Shown piece by piece: positions 62,541 to 64,000 of a stretch of DNA of 64,000 bases. A program made the position numbers and the translations under genes. The notes under the pieces were generated by a model that worked only from the letters and a program-made list of their open reading frames with translations, ran no database searches and was not told the DNA's origin. How positions within the stretch are numbered: position 1 is the stretch's first letter; every line of letters starts with the position of its first letter. Origin of the DNA: Candidatus Coatesiibacteriota bacterium (lineage in GTDB: Bacteria; RBG-13-66-14; B26-G2; JAUVZD01); assembly GCA_030602715.1 (NCBI GenBank), contig JAUVZD010000011.1:1-64000 (forward strand), written 5' to 3'.

Positions 62541-62570
62541 TTGCCTGCTTGCGAACTCTTATGTTATAAT
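62541..62570 (+). promoter_or_regulatory. Promoter of the metal-dependent hydrolase gene
   Basis: TTGCCT (62541-62546), an 18-nt spacer and TATAAT (62565-62570) with a TGT extension (TATGTTATAAT). Confidence 0.65.
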
Positions 62571-62625
62571 TTTCACCAATTTCCCCCTCCAACATACTTC
62601 CCATCAGCAACAGGAGGATTCATAT

Positions 62626-63288
62626 ATGAAAATCAAATGGTATGGACATTCCGCCTGGGGCATCACCTCCGCCGACGGAACCACCATCATCACCGACCCC
62701 TACGAAGCCGGCTCCTACGACGGTGCGGTGGGCTACGCCCCCATAAGCGACTCCGCCGATGTCATCCTCGCCACTCACGAGCATCCGGACCACTACGGCG
62801 TGGGTGCAATCCCCGGCAACCCGGAGGTATTCCTGGGCGCAGGCAAATACAGATTCAACCAGTATGAATTTGAGGCGCTGGCCAGCTTCCACGACGAAAG
62901 CGGGGGCAGCGAGCGGGGTCCCAACGCCATCTTCCTCTTTGAGGTGGATGGGGTCAAGATGGCTCACCTGGGCGACCAGGGCATCTATCCCCCCGAGGAG
63001 ATTATGGAGAAGTTAAAGGGCGTGGAGGTGGTCTTCATCCCCACAGGCGGTCATTTCACCATTGACGCCCAGACTGCGGTGAAGATAATTGACGCCTTAG
63101 CCCCCAGGGTGGTCTTCCCCATGCACTACAAGACCGATGTGCTGGGCTTTCCCATCGCCCCGATGGACGATTTCGTCAAGCTCTTCGGTGAGGATAGGGT
63201 CAAGCGCTTTGACGATTGCCAACTGGAGCTTACCAAGGAGACCCTGCCGGAAAAGACCGAGGCTTGGGTCTGCAGTTACGCAAAATAA
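62626..63288 (+). CDS. UPF0173-type metal-dependent hydrolase (metallo-beta-lactamase fold)
   Basis: 220 residues. ATG 62626 follows AGGAGG; the track begins 62 codons early. MKIKWYGHSAWGI is the UPF0173/UlaG-like start; the metal site is THEHPDHYG (HxHxDH, about residues 50-58), with further ligands in HLGDQGIY and FPMHYKTD. The family is related to UlaG lactonase; the substrate is unknown. Cytoplasmic. The fumarase gene follows 40 nt downstream on the same strand. Confidence 0.88.
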   Translation: MKIKWYGHSAWGITSADGTTIITDPYEAGSYDGAVGYAPISDSADVILATHEHPDHYGVGAIPGNPEVFLGAGKYRFNQYEFEALASFHDESGGSERGPNAIFLFEVDGVKMAHLGDQGIYPPEEIMEKLKGVEVVFIPTGGHFTIDAQTAVKIIDALAPRVVFPMHYKTDVLGFPIAPMDDFVKLFGEDRVKRFDDCQLELTKETLPEKTEAWVCSYAK

Positions 63289-63328
63289 CCCCAATTTCAA
63301 ATAGGCACTTTAAGAAAGGAGATTTCAA

Positions 63329-64000
63329 GTGCGCGTTATCAAGGCTGAGGAGTTAACTCCGATAATCAAGAAACTGTGTATGGACTCCAACTACTTCCTG
63401 GACGACGACCTCATCAATGTCCTCAAGAAGGCGGTGGATGAAGAGGATTCCCCGGCGGGCAAGGAGGTTCTGGAGAAGATTCTGGAGAACGCCGAGATTG
63501 CCGCCCGTGATGAGGTAGCCGCCTGCCAGGACACCGGCTTTACCGTTGTATTCATGGACATCGGCGAGGATGTCTTCTTTGAGGGAAGCATCAACGAAGC
63601 CATAAACGAGGGCGTCCGCCAGGGCTACACCGATGGCTATCTGCGCAAGTCCATTCTGGACGATGCCCTGCGGCGCAAAAACACCGGCGACAACACCCCG
63701 GCGATAATCCACATCCGGGAGGTGCCCGGCGACAAGGTGCACATCACCATAGCGCCCAAGGGCGGCGGCGCCGAGAACATGTCCACGGTCAAGATGCTCT
63801 CTCCGGCGGCTGGCGAGGACGGCGTGGTGCAGGCGGTGGTGGACCAGGTCTCCCAGGCGGGAGCCAACCCCTGCCCGCCGGTCATAGTCGGCGTGGGGCT
63901 GGGAGGAACATTTGAGATGGCGGCTCTCAACGCCAAGCGAGCCCTGCTTCGTCCCCTGGGCACCTTCAGCGACGATGAGGAGACCGCCCGCATAGAGAAG
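63329..64000 (+). CDS. Fumarate hydratase class I, alpha subunit (cut by window edge)
   Basis: 224 codons are visible, open to the window end. GTG start at 63329, eight bases after AAAGGAG, giving MRVIKAEELTPIIKKLCM. The [4Fe-4S] cysteine motif ACQDTGFTVVFMDIG (about residues 71-85) and KGGGAENMSTVKMLSP mark the two-subunit, oxygen-sensitive fumarase (also L(+)-tartrate dehydratase). It hydrates fumarate to malate. The beta subunit should follow outside the window. Absent from the ORF track, presumably because it has no stop. Confidence 0.93.
   Translation, partial: MRVIKAEELTPIIKKLCMDSNYFLDDDLINVLKKAVDEEDSPAGKEVLEKILENAEIAARDEVAACQDTGFTVVFMDIGEDVFFEGSINEAINEGVRQGYTDGYLRKSILDDALRRKNTGDNTPAIIHIREVPGDKVHITIAPKGGGAENMSTVKMLSPAAGEDGVVQAVVDQVSQAGANPCPPVIVGVGLGGTFEMAALNAKRALLRPLGTFSDDEETARIEK

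Noticed and set aside
1-64000. tRNA or rRNA genes
   Set aside because: No cloverleaf with a T-loop GTTCRANYC and matching acceptor stem, and no rRNA-like segment, was found by eye; a tRNAscan and Rfam search would settle this.

Overview
The window reads as a chromosomal segment of an uncultured, Gram-negative-type bacterium from a deep-branching candidate phylum; I cannot name the phylum from sequence alone. It has an outer-membrane-barrel-like protein, many signal peptides, lipoboxes and Tat signals, a bacterial str operon, and central-carbon enzymes typical of anaerobic C4/pyruvate metabolism (ATP-type PEP carboxykinase, pyruvate phosphate dikinase, class I fumarase, NapH/NapG-like ferredoxin). 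No tRNA, rRNA, CRISPR array, transposase or prophage was seen. Gene density is high, and convergent genes are often separated by hairpin terminators.

Layout. 0-7.8 kb (minus): rpoC-rpsL-rpsG-fusA-tuf, an str operon headed by rpoC, with no rpoB next to it. 7.9-13 kb: small exported proteins, a MarR regulator, a GlcE-like flavoprotein, a PQQ-type propeller protein and a palindromic repeat cluster. 13-19.8 kb: biotin carboxylase with a hairpin leader, a TPR membrane protein of mixed base composition, a DUF362 protein, small envelope proteins and an MFS transporter. 19.9-21.3 kb: three tandem secreted beta-flower-type repeat proteins, the third frameshifted in a G6 tract. 21.5-28.9 kb: GlcD-like oxidase, thioredoxin (WCPPC), NAD synthetase, thioredoxin reductase, ARPP-1 protein, barrel protein and serS. 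29-33.2 kb (minus): a three-gene module for UDP-2,3-diacetamido-type sugars, with an AT-rich unknown gene between its members. 33.2-37.8 kb (minus): DUF4175 protein, TPR protein and a PIN-like/DUF2007 protein. 38-43 kb: CofE-like/DUF2079 pair, then yebC-ruvC-ruvA.

43-48.8 kb is the most mosaic part. A gadB-gadC operon of foreign base composition sits directly behind the promoter and first codons of a broken hicB. It is followed by an archaemetzincin lipoprotein, a DUF1848 protein and a hicB gene with a decayed hicA. 48.8-57.2 kb (minus): pckA, DUF169, EamA, ppdK, Ppx/GppA and a PHP phosphoesterase. 57.6-60.7 kb: DUF6599, Tat-exported DUF362 and a NapH-NapG fusion, a probable redox operon. The window ends with a Ycf48-like propeller protein, a small exported helical protein, a UPF0173-type hydrolase and the fumarase alpha subunit, cut by the window edge.

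Cross-cutting signals: (i) many promoters carry an extended -10 resembling TATGnTATAAT, and several place the start codon 7-11 nt after the -10, which predicts leaderless mRNAs; (ii) intergenic palindromes of different sequence share a GTAGGGGC or GTAGCGG end; (iii) rpsG and rpsL start with TTG.
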